The notes under the pieces: generated by a model | Seen by the model: only the letters and a program-made list of their open reading frames with translations | What the model was told of the DNA's origin: nothing | Databases searched by the model: none | In this document: positions 9,714-16,835 of the stretch, piece by piece | How the letters are laid out: each line of letters opens with the position of its first letter | Numbering within the stretch: position 1 is the stretch's first letter | Source of the DNA: Paraburkholderia sp. | GTDB taxonomy: Bacteria > Pseudomonadota > Gammaproteobacteria > Burkholderiales > Burkholderiaceae | Direction of reading: 5' to 3' | Assembly: GCA_004322045.1 (NCBI GenBank) | Contig: SCRN01000010.1 | Coordinates: 1 to 64,000, forward strand | Length of the DNA stretch: 64,000 bases | Translations under genes and position numbers: made by a program

Positions 9714-10474
9714 CTTTCAAACCCTCAAGTGCATCGAGACAGGCCCGAGCGGAACGTGTGGAAGGCGGGGCAGCGGCATCTCGAAGCGAAACGGGGCTTT
9801 CCCAAACAAGTGCTTTACAGCCATTAGTTAGGATTCCTAACTAACCAGACAGATTCGGGTCTCAACCTGGGGCATCGCTTCCGGGGAAGATCTGCTTGTT
9901 ACGTCCGGCCAGGGCTAGCGATCGGTCCAGGCGGCGGGCGGTTGCAACTCGTTGATGCGAAGTATCGGGGAACGCGTGGGCTGGCGAAATCAGCGTAGGA
10001 GGAAGATCGCGTAGGGCGTCGGCAAAACTTGTAGGATTCATCCGACATAACGGGCACGAAAAACGCTCTACGGGTGAATTTCCCGAAGTGTGTATTTTTG
10101 TATCAAAGTGTGACAGCTAGTCGGCTATTTGTTACCGATACCACACTGGGGAAATCCCTAGTTTTCATGAAAAGTTTGTAGGAATTTCGGAAGTTATTAC
10201 GACCCGCGAGCACCGATTTCCTTATCTTATTCGGATAACGACCCTAATTTCATTCGCGCATTATTTCCGATCACGTGCCGATTCCGGCGGATATGGGAAG
10301 GCGTAAAAAAGACTAGAGCGTGAGGTGTCGCTTTTCGATAAGCGGCACGGACACCGGCGCTTGCCAGGATTTACGACAAAAGCACTGCTCTATGCGCCAG
10401 ATTAGGGACGGAACGCCCGGCGCGGGGGTATCGTTGAGCGTTGTGGCGCAATGCGCCTTCCGGTGGGCGAACCT
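9714..10474. other. Long regulatory interval upstream of the glycoside hydrolase and acyltransferase genes
   Basis: About 760 bp with no convincing gene, between divergent genes. It contains a 21-bp perfect palindrome at 9824-9844 and an AT-richer stretch at about 10080-10310 likely to hold the promoter of the rightward genes. No tRNA or small-RNA signature was recognised. Confidence 0.5.
9824..9844. promoter_or_regulatory. 21-bp perfect palindrome, probable operator
   Basis: TTAGTTAGGA (9824-9833), a central T, then TCCTAACTAA (9835-9844) form perfect 10-bp arms. It sits 110 bp upstream of the glycoside hydrolase start on the minus strand. The length and symmetry suit a dimeric repressor or activator site. 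There is no T-run, so it is not a terminator. Confidence 0.6.
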
Positions 10475-11008
10475 ATGAAGCTCCTGACGGCTTTCAAACG
10501 ACACTTCTTCATAAGCCTTGGCAACGCAATGCCGACCTACGGCCCCTTCAACCGCATCCGCCCTGCCTTCTACCGCAGCGCGGGCATGGCGATCGGCGAA
10601 GACGTAACGATCATCGGGCCTTTGAATGTCGAACTGAGCTTGAACGAGGAAACGATTCGCGGCATTTCGATCGGCGATCGCGCCTACCTGAACTTCGACA
10701 CGCGGCTTGCCTGCCGCAATAGCCGCATCTCGATCGGGGCCGACGTGCAAATCGGCCCACGGGTGTCGTTCGAGACGGCCACGCACGATATCGTCTTCGC
10801 GCCCGACCTCGGCCGCGGCCTCGATCATCATGAGATTCGCGTTGAAGACAGGGTTTGGATCGGTGCGGGCGCAACGATTTTGCCCGGCGTCACTATCCAC
10901 GAAGCGGCCGTGGTGGCCGCGGGTGCGGTTGTCACCAAGGACGTGCCCGCCTACACGCTGGTGGGTGGCGTACCTGCACGCAAGATCAAGGATATCGCGC
11001 GTGCGTAG
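10475..11008 (+). CDS. Hexapeptide-repeat (left-handed beta-helix) acyltransferase
   Basis: About 177 residues of the LbH O-acetyltransferase type (WcaF/Maa/NodL-like). Hexapeptide-like turns run through [54 protein letters not shown] and [20 protein letters not shown], ending in the family-typical [11 protein letters not shown]. The His in ETATHDI is at the usual catalytic position. ATG 10475 is favoured over 10451 because GGTGGG lies 7 nt before it. It probably acetylates a sugar of the exopolysaccharide. The TpsB-like gene follows 62 bp downstream. Confidence 0.87.
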   Translation: MKLLTAFKRHFFISLGNAMPTYGPFNRIRPAFYRSAGMAIGEDVTIIGPLNVELSLNEETIRGISIGDRAYLNFDTRLACRNSRISIGADVQIGPRVSFETATHDIVFAPDLGRGLDHHEIRVEDRVWIGAGATILPGVTIHEAAVVAAGAVVTKDVPAYTLVGGVPARKIKDIARA

Positions 11009-11070
11009 CGCTTCGCACGTGCAAACGCGCCGCGAAACAGGGGCCCCGACATGACGCAGCAAGCTCGCGT

Positions 11071-12828
11071 ATGAGTTGCCGATTCGGCAGCAGGCTCCGT
11101 TGGACCGGCGCGGCGCTCGCGCTCGTTTGCACTGCGGCCGGCGCTCAATCCTATCGCGACGTGGCGCCTAGCCCGCCCCCGGCGCCTGCACGGCCGACCT
11201 CCCCGCCCCCGCCGCCCGGGCCGGCGTCGGGGTCGCAGCAAGTGGCCATTGCGAGCCTGCGCGGCATCGTCTTCGTGAGGGATGACGGCCACGTGCTCGT
11301 GCGCTCACAGGCATTGCCGGAAGGCAAGCGGGTAGCGGCCGTGGGTTTGCCCGTGCTGGACGATGCGTTCCTTGCGCAGTTCGCGGACGACATCGGCCAG
11401 CCTCTCACGTTTGCGCAGCTCGCGCAGATTCGCCGTGCCGTGATCGAACGGTTCCGCGTGGCGGGCCAGCCGCTCGTCGATGTTTACGTGCCCGAGCAGG
11501 ATGTCAGCGACGGGGTCGTGCGCATCGCCGTGGCCGAATTTCATGTCGGACGCGTCATGGCGCGGGGCAATCGCTATTTTTCGGAGGCTCAGCTGCTGCG
11601 GGAGATGCCCTTGCGCAGCGGCGGCCCCGTCACCGAGTCGGATGTTTCGACCGGCTTGACGCTGTTGAACGCCAATCCGTATCGACGCGTCGATGTCGTG
11701 TATGCGCCTGGCGAGGGCACGAACGCGACCGACGTGATCCTGCAGACGCAAGATCGCTTCCCGTTTCGCGTCAACGCGGGTTATGACAATGCCGGGGTGC
11801 AGCAGTTGGGCAGAGATCGTTTTTTTGCGGGCTTCGATTACGGCAACCTATTTGGGCTCGATCAGCAACTCGCTTACCAATACACGGCGAGCAACGACTT
11901 GTTTGGGGGCAACCCGCCGATCGAAGGCCGGCCGGATCGGCCGCGCTTTCAGGCGCACTCGTTCAGCTATTCGGCGCCGCTGCCTTGGTTCGATCGCGTC
12001 GAATTCTTCGGCGTGTATGCGCAGAGCACGCCACGTTTGGATAACAGCTTCAATCAGACGGGCGTTTCGGCGCAGTTCAGCGCGCGTTACGATCGGCATT
12101 TGCCGCTGGTCGACGGGTGGCAGCAACAAGTGCAGTTCGGCTACGACTTCAAGCGCTCGAACAACGATTTGGAATTCGGCGGCGTGCAGGTCTTCAATGC
12201 CAATACCCACGTGCATCAGTTTGTGATCGCCTACGATGCGACGAAAAGCGATTCGCTGGGGCAGACGCATGCGAACGTCGCGCTCGTGGGTAGCCCCGGT
12301 CATCTGGATGGGAATAACACCGACGACGCGTTTCGCACTACTCGCAACGGTGCGACGGCGCGTTACGGGTACATGCAATTGCTGGCTCAGCGCGATTTGA
12401 CGATTGGCGCGGGATTTAGTTTATCTGCGCGCGGGCGATTCCAATGGACGCCGAATACGCTATTGCCTAGCGAGGAAATGGGGCTTGGCGGCGACGATAC
12501 GTTGCGTGGGTATGCGCCGTACAGCGTACAAGGCGATCGCGGTTGGGATGTTCAAACGGAATTGCGTACGCCTGCGTTTGCATTTTTCGGCGATAGCGGG
12601 CCGGCGTTTCAGCCGTTTTTGTTCGTCGATGCGGGGCATGTTTGGAACAAGATCGATCAGCCTGGGGAGATACAGGCGGGCATGCTGTCTAGCGTGGGAG
12701 TGGGTTTTCGGTTTCAGTGGTCGCGCTTTGTGAATGCGCGCGTTACATATGGGCAGCCGTTGCGGGCGGCTGGACCGGGTGGTTCGACGGCGCCGCTGGC
12801 GCAGGTGTTCGTGGTGATTGGGAGTTGA
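11071..12828 (+). CDS. TpsB/ShlB-type outer-membrane two-partner-secretion transporter
   Basis: 585 residues. A signal peptide (RWTGAALALVCTAAGAQS) is followed by a proline-rich linker (about residues 33-52). A POTRA region has QIRRAVIERFRVAGQPLVDVYVPEQDV and a second element near NRYFSEAQLLREMPL. A 16-strand-type barrel contains the FhaC/ShlB signatures FAGFDYGNLFGLDQQLAYQY and GGDDTLRGY (RGY lid motif), and the C-terminal strand ends AQVFVVIGS. No large TpsA exoprotein gene is adjacent. Its role beside an acetyltransferase and exopolysaccharide genes is unclear: it may serve a distant TpsA or be a specialised exporter. Confidence 0.88.
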   Translation: MSCRFGSRLRWTGAALALVCTAAGAQSYRDVAPSPPPAPARPTSPPPPPGPASGSQQVAIASLRGIVFVRDDGHVLVRSQALPEGKRVAAVGLPVLDDAFLAQFADDIGQPLTFAQLAQIRRAVIERFRVAGQPLVDVYVPEQDVSDGVVRIAVAEFHVGRVMARGNRYFSEAQLLREMPLRSGGPVTESDVSTGLTLLNANPYRRVDVVYAPGEGTNATDVILQTQDRFPFRVNAGYDNAGVQQLGRDRFFAGFDYGNLFGLDQQLAYQYTASNDLFGGNPPIEGRPDRPRFQAHSFSYSAPLPWFDRVEFFGVYAQSTPRLDNSFNQTGVSAQFSARYDRHLPLVDGWQQQVQFGYDFKRSNNDLEFGGVQVFNANTHVHQFVIAYDATKSDSLGQTHANVALVGSPGHLDGNNTDDAFRTTRNGATARYGYMQLLAQRDLTIGAGFSLSARGRFQWTPNTLLPSEEMGLGGDDTLRGYAPYSVQGDRGWDVQTELRTPAFAFFGDSGPAFQPFLFVDAGHVWNKIDQPGEIQAGMLSSVGVGFRFQWSRFVNARVTYGQPLRAAGPGGSTAPLAQVFVVIGS

Positions 12829-12846
12829 ATTTTTGTGGGTGGATTG

Positions 12847-12874
12847 TTGACAGTTGCGCGGGAGTGGCTACAAT
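12847..12874 (+). promoter_or_regulatory. Sigma-70-type promoter of tRNA-Leu
   Basis: Consensus TTGACA at 12847-12852 and TACAAT at 12869-12874 with a 16-bp spacer, about 20 bp before the tRNA 5' end. A GC-rich discriminator follows, as is usual for stable RNA promoters. Confidence 0.85.
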
Positions 12875-12894
12875 AGCGCCTTCGCTCAAAGCGA

Positions 12895-12981
12895 GCCCAG
12901 GTGGCGGAATTGGTAGACGCACTAGGTTCAGGTCCTAGCGGTGGCAACATCGTGGAGGTTCGAGTCCTCTCCTGGGCACCA
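12895..12981 (+). tRNA. tRNA-Leu (anticodon CAG)
   Basis: 87 nt including encoded CCA. The acceptor strands GCCCAGG and CCTGGGC pair perfectly. The D-arm contains GGTAGACGC, the anticodon stem CTAGG/CCTAG carries loop TTCAGGT with anticodon CAG, and there is a class-II long variable arm and a GGTTCGAGTCC T-arm. CCA is encoded at 12979-12981. It has its own promoter upstream and a terminator immediately downstream, so it is a single-gene unit. The 3' end is part of a longer repeat found again at 15590. Confidence 0.98.
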
Positions 12982-13071
12982 GTATTTAAAAAGGTCAGCT
13001 TTTAGCTGGCCTTTTTTCATTAATCCGCCCAGGAAGCAAAGTGCCTGCGCACTTTGCGGGAGGACTCGAAA
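12961..13071. repeat. Direct repeat copy A: tRNA-Leu 3' end, terminator and second hairpin (left boundary)
   Basis: This 111-bp stretch starts in the tRNA T-arm and recurs in diverged form at 15590-15695. It contains the tRNA terminator and a perfect 9-bp hairpin (GCAAAGTGC at 13036-13044, GCACTTTGC at 13049-13057). It ends with GAGGACTCGAA (13060-13070), the exact inverse of TTCGAGTCCTC in the T-arm (12959-12969). The arrangement resembles the left end of an element integrated at a tRNA gene; a plain duplication is the alternative. Confidence 0.75.
12991..13018 (+). terminator. Rho-independent terminator of tRNA-Leu
   Basis: AAGGTCAGCT, loop TTT, AGCTGGCCTT (one G-T pair) followed by a run of T. 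It lies 10 bp after the tRNA CCA end. Confidence 0.9.
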
Positions 13072-13170
13072 CATTTTTGATTCCTGACTCTCGTGATTCA
13101 CGTTCAGACGTAGCCGCTTCGACGTTGTCGACGTCAAACTCAAACCTCACGGTAACGCGCAACCGGCCTG

Positions 13171-13650
13171 CTATTCGATATCGATGAGACGTGACTCGAG
13201 CAGGCGCGCGAGCGCCAGGCCACCTTCGCGCATGATTGAATCGTGATTCCAGCGGAATGCTCGCCGCGCAAGCGGCGCGAGTGCGACCGCGTTCATCCAG
13301 GCACTGGCAGTCCTGACGTGCCAGTCGTAGCGCACCACAGTGCGGCTGCCGTCGGCTGCGAAATGCCAGCGCCCCACGCCTTCCAGCACGCCGCGGGCCT
13401 CTCCCTCCAGCGCAACGAGCGGCGCGACGCGCGTGACGCGCACATCGATGATCACGCGATAGGGCAGCACTCCCTTCCACGTGTAACGATGCACGGCGCC
13501 CAGACCGTCAGTCCCGCCTGCTTGCAACTCGCGCACCGCTTCGACATTCTTCCACCACCTCGGCCAATGCGTTGAATCGTGGATCGCGTCCCACACCGAC
13601 TGAACCGGCGCCTCGATGCACCACAAGGTGGTCAAACGGAATTCCGCCAT
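13171..13650 (-). CDS. SRPBCC-fold protein (polyketide cyclase/dehydratase or START-like)
   Basis: 159 residues with the helix-grip pattern of SRPBCC small-ligand-binding proteins: an N-terminal strand (FRLTTLWCIEAPVQSVWDAI), the helix HDSTHWPRWWKNVEAV, successive beta strands with RYTWKGVLPYR and RWHFAADGSRTVVRYDWHV, and a long C-terminal helix containing FRWNHDSIMREGGLALARLL. The ligand and pathway are unknown. It is a single gene on the minus strand within the tRNA-Leu-linked segment; no partner gene is nearby. Confidence 0.8.
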   Translation of the reverse strand: MAEFRLTTLWCIEAPVQSVWDAIHDSTHWPRWWKNVEAVRELQAGGTDGLGAVHRYTWKGVLPYRVIIDVRVTRVAPLVALEGEARGVLEGVGRWHFAADGSRTVVRYDWHVRTASAWMNAVALAPLARRAFRWNHDSIMREGGLALARLLESRLIDIE

Positions 13651-13806
13651 CGTTCTCTTCCTCTTTGTATGCGATTCGGCTACCCGTCTTGACAGGCCGG
13701 CCCCCCGCGCACGCTGTTATATTCGCGCGAGCATTGCGTGGGGCGAAGCGCTGCTCCAAAATCACCCATCATGCACGGCCGAGTACTTCGAGTATAGGAG
13801 GCGGCG

Positions 13807-13965
13807 ATGCGCATACTGATGATCGGGGCCACTGGGCTTCTGGGCACGGAAACTGCGGGGCTCTTGTCCCACGACCACGAGGTAATCGGCGCGAGCAGGA
13901 AAGGGCCTGCGCTCACGGTGGACTTTTCCGGTAGGGAGTCGTCCGCCGCGTTGAATCCGCAGTAG
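13807..13965 (+). pseudogene. Truncated SDR-type NAD(P)-binding protein (52-residue stub)
   Basis: The frame begins MRILMIGATGLLG, a Rossmann dinucleotide-binding motif (GATGxLG), continues HEVIGASRKG and VDFSG, then stops after 52 residues. Complete relatives of this small SDR type are about 200 residues, so the catalytic part is gone. GAGG precedes the ATG (13797-13803 region). The LolA-like gene starts 14 bp after the stop, suggesting a deletion joined the two. It is probably non-functional. Confidence 0.65.
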
Positions 13966-13979
13966 TACAAGCCTGTGCG

Positions 13980-14585
13980 ATGACCGACGCGCCGCTTCCG
14001 GGCCGGGATTTCGTTTCCCATGCGCAGGCACGCTTCGATGCGCTCGCAAACTATCAGGTCACGCTGAAATCGACATCGGCGGGAGAGGAACCGGTCGAGG
14101 TACTCTATGCCTACCGCAAGCCGGGCTTCGTTCGGATGGACTTCGTCCATCCGCATTCCGGCGCGACACTCACCTACAGCCCTGAAACGGGGAAGGTCAA
14201 GCTTTGGCCATTCGGTTTCGACACGTTTCCTAGGCTCACGCTGAGCCCCGACAGTCGCATAATCCAGAGCCCGCAGGGTCATCGCGTCGACCATTCCGAC
14301 ATCGGCGCACTGCTCGTCAATGTCCGTGAGGTTCAACGCCGTGGCGACACGCAGGTCGTCGGCGATGAGACTGTCGGTATACGCCGAGCGTCGCATGTGG
14401 TGGTGACGTGCAGGCCCGGACCTGCAGCGACCGGCGTGTTCCGCTATGAGTTGTGGTTCGATGTGAGCCATGGGCTGCCCGTCAAGGTCGCAAGCGAGGG
14501 CGCGTTACGTGCGCCAATCGAAACGGTGCTGATGGAGGACATGCGCATTGACGTGCCAGAGTCGCAGCTCAGGCCGTTTGGCTAG
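13980..14585 (+). CDS. LolA-fold outer-membrane lipoprotein-sorting-like protein (DUF1571-like)
   Basis: 201 residues. The sequence has the LolA/DUF1571-type pattern: a helix (VSHAQARFDALANYQVTLKS) then an antiparallel sheet with EEPVEVLYAYRKPGFVRMDF, THS-like TYSPETGKVKLWPFG and FRYELWFDVSHGLPVKV. No signal peptide is present at this start, and the gene begins directly after the truncated SDR stub, so the original N-terminus may be lost. A periplasmic role therefore cannot be assumed. It is not convincingly linked in function to its neighbours. Confidence 0.65.
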   Translation: MTDAPLPGRDFVSHAQARFDALANYQVTLKSTSAGEEPVEVLYAYRKPGFVRMDFVHPHSGATLTYSPETGKVKLWPFGFDTFPRLTLSPDSRIIQSPQGHRVDHSDIGALLVNVREVQRRGDTQVVGDETVGIRRASHVVVTCRPGPAATGVFRYELWFDVSHGLPVKVASEGALRAPIETVLMEDMRIDVPESQLRPFG

Positions 14586-14737
14586 TCGCGCCGGTGGGGC
14601 GGACGCTTAAACGGCGGCGAGGACGCGCCGGCTTCGCCCGGAACACGCGCCGGGCGCAACCTCCCCCGGGCCGAGCGTGCAGCCAGACACCGGACATGAC
14701 CTCGTCACAAGCGCATGACCGACGGCACAAACGACAA

Positions 14738-14775
14738 ATGACAAATGACAGCAAAGTGCCATAATTGACGTCAAT
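14738..14775 (+). promoter_or_regulatory. Promoter and palindromic operator of the FitAB-type pair
   Basis: ATGACA (14738-14743) and CATAAT (14760-14765) are spaced 16 bp. The perfect 12-bp palindrome ATTGACGTCAAT (14764-14775) overlaps the -10 end, as expected for autorepression by a ribbon-helix-helix antitoxin with its toxin. The antitoxin start is 24 bp downstream. Confidence 0.65.
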
Positions 14776-14799
14776 GAAAGCACCGATGGAGATTTGACG

Positions 14800-15054
14800 A
14801 TGGCTGTTCTGACTGTACGCAACGTGCCGGACGAGGTGCATCGTGCCCTAAGGCTTCGTGCTGCGCAGCACGGGCATAGCACCGAGGCCGAGGTTCGAGA
14901 GATTCTTTCAAACGCGGTAAAACCAGAAAAGCGCGTGCGCTTGGGCGATGCTTTGGCGGCCTTAGGTCGCAAGGTCGGTCTAACAAATGAGGACTTGGCG
15001 GTCTTTGACCAAGCACGGGACAAGACACCGGCTGAGCCGATGAGGTTTGAATGA
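14800..15054 (+). CDS. FitA-like ribbon-helix-helix antitoxin
   Basis: 84 residues. The N-terminus MAVLTVRNVPDEVHRALRLR followed by HGHSTEAEVREIL is the typical FitA/VapB ribbon-helix-helix DNA-binding part. The C-terminal half (GLTNEDLAVFDQARDKTPAEPMRF) is the toxin-binding tail. ATG 14800 has GGAG 8 nt upstream; the TTG six bases earlier is not needed. It overlaps the toxin start by 4 bp (ATGA). The palindrome upstream is its probable operator. Confidence 0.92.
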   Translation: MAVLTVRNVPDEVHRALRLRAAQHGHSTEAEVREILSNAVKPEKRVRLGDALAALGRKVGLTNEDLAVFDQARDKTPAEPMRFE

Positions 15055-15473
15055 TCGTTCTGGATACCAACGTGGTTTCCGAAGCGATGAAACCTGAGCC
15101 GGACGCAACCGTTCGAGCATGGCTCAACGAGCAAACCGCCGAAACCCTGTACTTGTCGAGCGTGACGTTAGCCCAGATGCGGTTTGGTATCGCGGAGCTG
15201 CCGACCGGTAAGCGTAAAAGCGCCCTAACTCATTCAGTGGATGGCTTATTCGGCCTGTTCGAGGGACGTGTGCTGCCGTTTGACGTCAACGCTGCACAGC
15301 ACTATGCCGACCTGGCAGCGACGGCAAGAAAGAGCGGGCGCGGCTTCCCGACACCGGACGGCTATATCGCCGCCATTGCCGCCTCGCGTGGGTTCATCGT
15401 CGCGTCCCGCGATACCTCGCCCTACGAAGCGGGCGGACTGCAGGTTATTAATCCCTGGATCCCTACGACCTGA
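15051..15473 (+). CDS. FitB/VapC-like PIN-domain toxin with a substituted catalytic residue
   Basis: 140 residues, the normal length for FitB. PIN-domain residues visible are Asp5 (MIVLDTN), Asp103 (TPDGYIAA) and Asp121 (VASRDTSPY). The second acidic position is Gln42 (SVTLAQMRFG), where FitB/VapC proteins normally carry Glu (AELRFG / GEIRKG). The nearby Glu49 belongs to a different helix turn. Loss of one metal ligand suggests a weakened or dead ribonuclease, while the antitoxin is intact. It is translationally coupled to FitA through ATGA. Confidence 0.9.
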   Translation: MIVLDTNVVSEAMKPEPDATVRAWLNEQTAETLYLSSVTLAQMRFGIAELPTGKRKSALTHSVDGLFGLFEGRVLPFDVNAAQHYADLAATARKSGRGFPTPDGYIAAIAASRGFIVASRDTSPYEAGGLQVINPWIPTT

Positions 15474-15589
15474 TCTGCCCGATCAGTTAAAGCGCGGTGT
15501 ACAAGCCCGAAATGAGTACATCAATGAGTACGCCGACAAGAGGCATTCAACTTAAATCCACGTTAAATCAATCACCTACAAATAGAATA

Positions 15590-15695
15590 CGAGCCCTCTC
15601 CTGGGCATCATATTAAAAGGTCAGCGTAGCTGGCCTTTTTTCATTATTCCGCCGAGGAAGCAAGGTGCCTGCGCACTTTGCATGGGGACTCGAAA
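15590..15695. repeat. Direct repeat copy B: degenerate tRNA-Leu 3' end, terminator and hairpin (right boundary)
   Basis: This is a diverged copy of 12961-13071. It keeps CTCTCCTGGGCA of the acceptor end (with TCA instead of CCA), the terminator, the second hairpin (GCAAGGTGC/GCACTTTGC, where the change stays paired as G-T), and the final GGACTCGAAA. No tRNA body precedes it. Structure is conserved better than sequence. With copy A it brackets about 2.5 kb of accessory genes. Confidence 0.75.
15615..15642 (+). terminator. Terminator hairpin retained in repeat copy B
   Basis: AAAAGGTCAGC / GCTGGCCTTTT with a 3-nt loop and a T-run, corresponding to the tRNA-Leu terminator. Here it would terminate FitAB transcription ahead of the convergent RelE-like gene. 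Confidence 0.75.
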
Positions 15696-15773
15696 GGCTG
15701 CGCTTGCAAGCGCCCTTGGTTTTTACGGTTCTCCCGCAAGTACGGTCGGGTCTCTCGCAAGACGCCAGTCACG

Positions 15774-16103
15774 TTACGTCATCAATACAAGCGTATCGAC
15801 GAGCTTTTGCAGATCCTGGCGGCAATCGATGATGTACGCGACATAGACCGTTTCGCCATCGACCTTGTAAATCACCCGGTTCATGCCGCTGGTAGCCTGT
15901 CGGTATCCAAGGCTGCCCAACTGCTCCACCTCCTGCACCGCCGTCCCGCTGAATGGGTGCTGTCGCAGGGTATCGATCGTTCGCCTGAGCCGCTGATTCG
16001 TCTGCCCCCATACCGGCTCGCCAAATCGCGCCTTGATGTTTTCACGTAGCAGCCGGAGCGATATCTGCGCGGTACCCGTGAGCTTGACGCTGCGAATCGG
16101 CAT
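15774..16103 (-). CDS. RelE/ParE-superfamily toxin
   Basis: 109 residues: MPIRSVKLTGTAQISLRLLR, a basic helix (KARFGEPVWGQTNQRLRRTI), HPFSGTAVQEVEQLGSLGYRQA and the closing strand pair MNRVIYKVDGETVYVAYIIDCRQDLQKLV. This is the usual order for RelE/ParE toxins, which act as ribosome-dependent mRNA interferases or gyrase poisons; the sequence alone does not say which. The ATG at 16103 overlaps the antitoxin stop in ATGA, and the upstream frame extension is in the antitoxin gene. The gene is convergent with FitAB. Confidence 0.85.
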   Translation of the reverse strand: MPIRSVKLTGTAQISLRLLRENIKARFGEPVWGQTNQRLRRTIDTLRQHPFSGTAVQEVEQLGSLGYRQATSGMNRVIYKVDGETVYVAYIIDCRQDLQKLVDTLVLMT

Positions 16104-16387
16104 CAGCGGCCACGCTCCTTCTCGTCTGACCCATCGAGTTCGCTGAAAACCTCGGATGCGTCTCGGCAATTCCCCGTCGCGATGTCCTTCTCCGCGAGTG
16201 CAAGCAACTTCAGCATCGCGATCATCTGCTGCGTCTGCTCGTAAGAGCGGATGTCCTGCACGACGAGCTTTGCTTCGCCGTTTTGGGTAATCACTAGCGG
16301 CTCGCCCGTGTCCTCGAGGTCCTTCACGATCTGCGCCGCCTCAGCCTTAAGGTAGCTGATCGGCTTTACTCTCTCGGTCAGTCTCAT
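16103..16387 (-). CDS. Phd/YefM-family antitoxin
   Basis: 94 residues. The N-terminal DNA-binding fold is typical of Phd/YefM: ERVKPISYLKAEAAQIVKDL and EPLVITQNGEAKLVVQDI, followed by a helical toxin-binding tail (YEQTQQMIAMLKLLALAEKDI). The ATG at 16387 follows the palindromic operator by about 20 bp. It overlaps the toxin by 4 bp, so the two are translationally coupled. The pair lies just outside the tRNA-Leu repeat copy B. Confidence 0.92.
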   Translation of the reverse strand: MRLTERVKPISYLKAEAAQIVKDLEDTGEPLVITQNGEAKLVVQDIRSYEQTQQMIAMLKLLALAEKDIATGNCRDASEVFSELDGSDEKERGR

Positions 16388-16405
16388 GTCGATACTCCAT
16401 TTTTT

Positions 16406-16434
16406 CGAACCAAATATAAACCAAATTTGGTTCG
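16406..16434 (-). promoter_or_regulatory. Operator/promoter of the Phd-RelE pair
   Basis: CGAACCAAAT (16406-16415) and ATTTGGTTCG (16425-16434) are perfect 10-bp arms 9 bp apart. A nested 14-bp palindrome AACCAAATTTGGTT occupies 16419-16432. Read on the minus strand, a TATATT -10-like box lies between the half-sites, as expected for conditional autoregulation. Confidence 0.75.
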
Positions 16435-16835
16435 ACGTCCAATCGACCCAAGACACCATGGTCATCAGGAGTCGGTGTCGGCGTGCAGTTTCGCCTTGAT
16501 TTGCCTGGCGGCATGGTTGTGACGATCGCGCGTTCCGCTTCGTCACCCCTCCCACCGCTTTGAGATCCGCACTCCTGCCGTTGATTGTTGTCGCCCAGAC
16601 AACACGGTGAGCGCCTTTGCAGGGCTACTGCCGCCAGGCGACCACGCCTAGGATTGGTCCTGACGGTGGCCGCACATGCCGCCTCAAGCAGGCCAGAAAA
16701 CACGATGCCGTCACCCAGTCGTGCGAGCCCGCGCAACGCGCTGCACTGCCTTGCGCGATCGCATGTCGCCCGTCGCGACAGCCGGCGCCGTTGCGATGCG
16801 TGTTACGTAGCACCTCACCAACCGAGGAACACCCC
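16435..16835. other. Intergenic region between the Phd antitoxin and adc
   Basis: About 400 bp without a convincing gene. Short frames on either strand lack ribosome sites, including an in-frame extension of adc upstream of its GTG. It probably holds the adc operon promoter; no clear consensus box was picked out. Confidence 0.45.

Noticed and set aside
8085-9827. 580-codon plus-strand frame opposite the glycoside hydrolase
   Set aside because: The minus strand has a Tat lipoprotein signal, duplicated module and catalytic Glu residues. The plus frame shows none of these.
13689-13718. TTGACA ... TTATAT promoter before the SDR stub
   Set aside because: The spacer is about 22 bp, too long for a sigma-70 promoter. 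No better -10 is at 16-18 bp.
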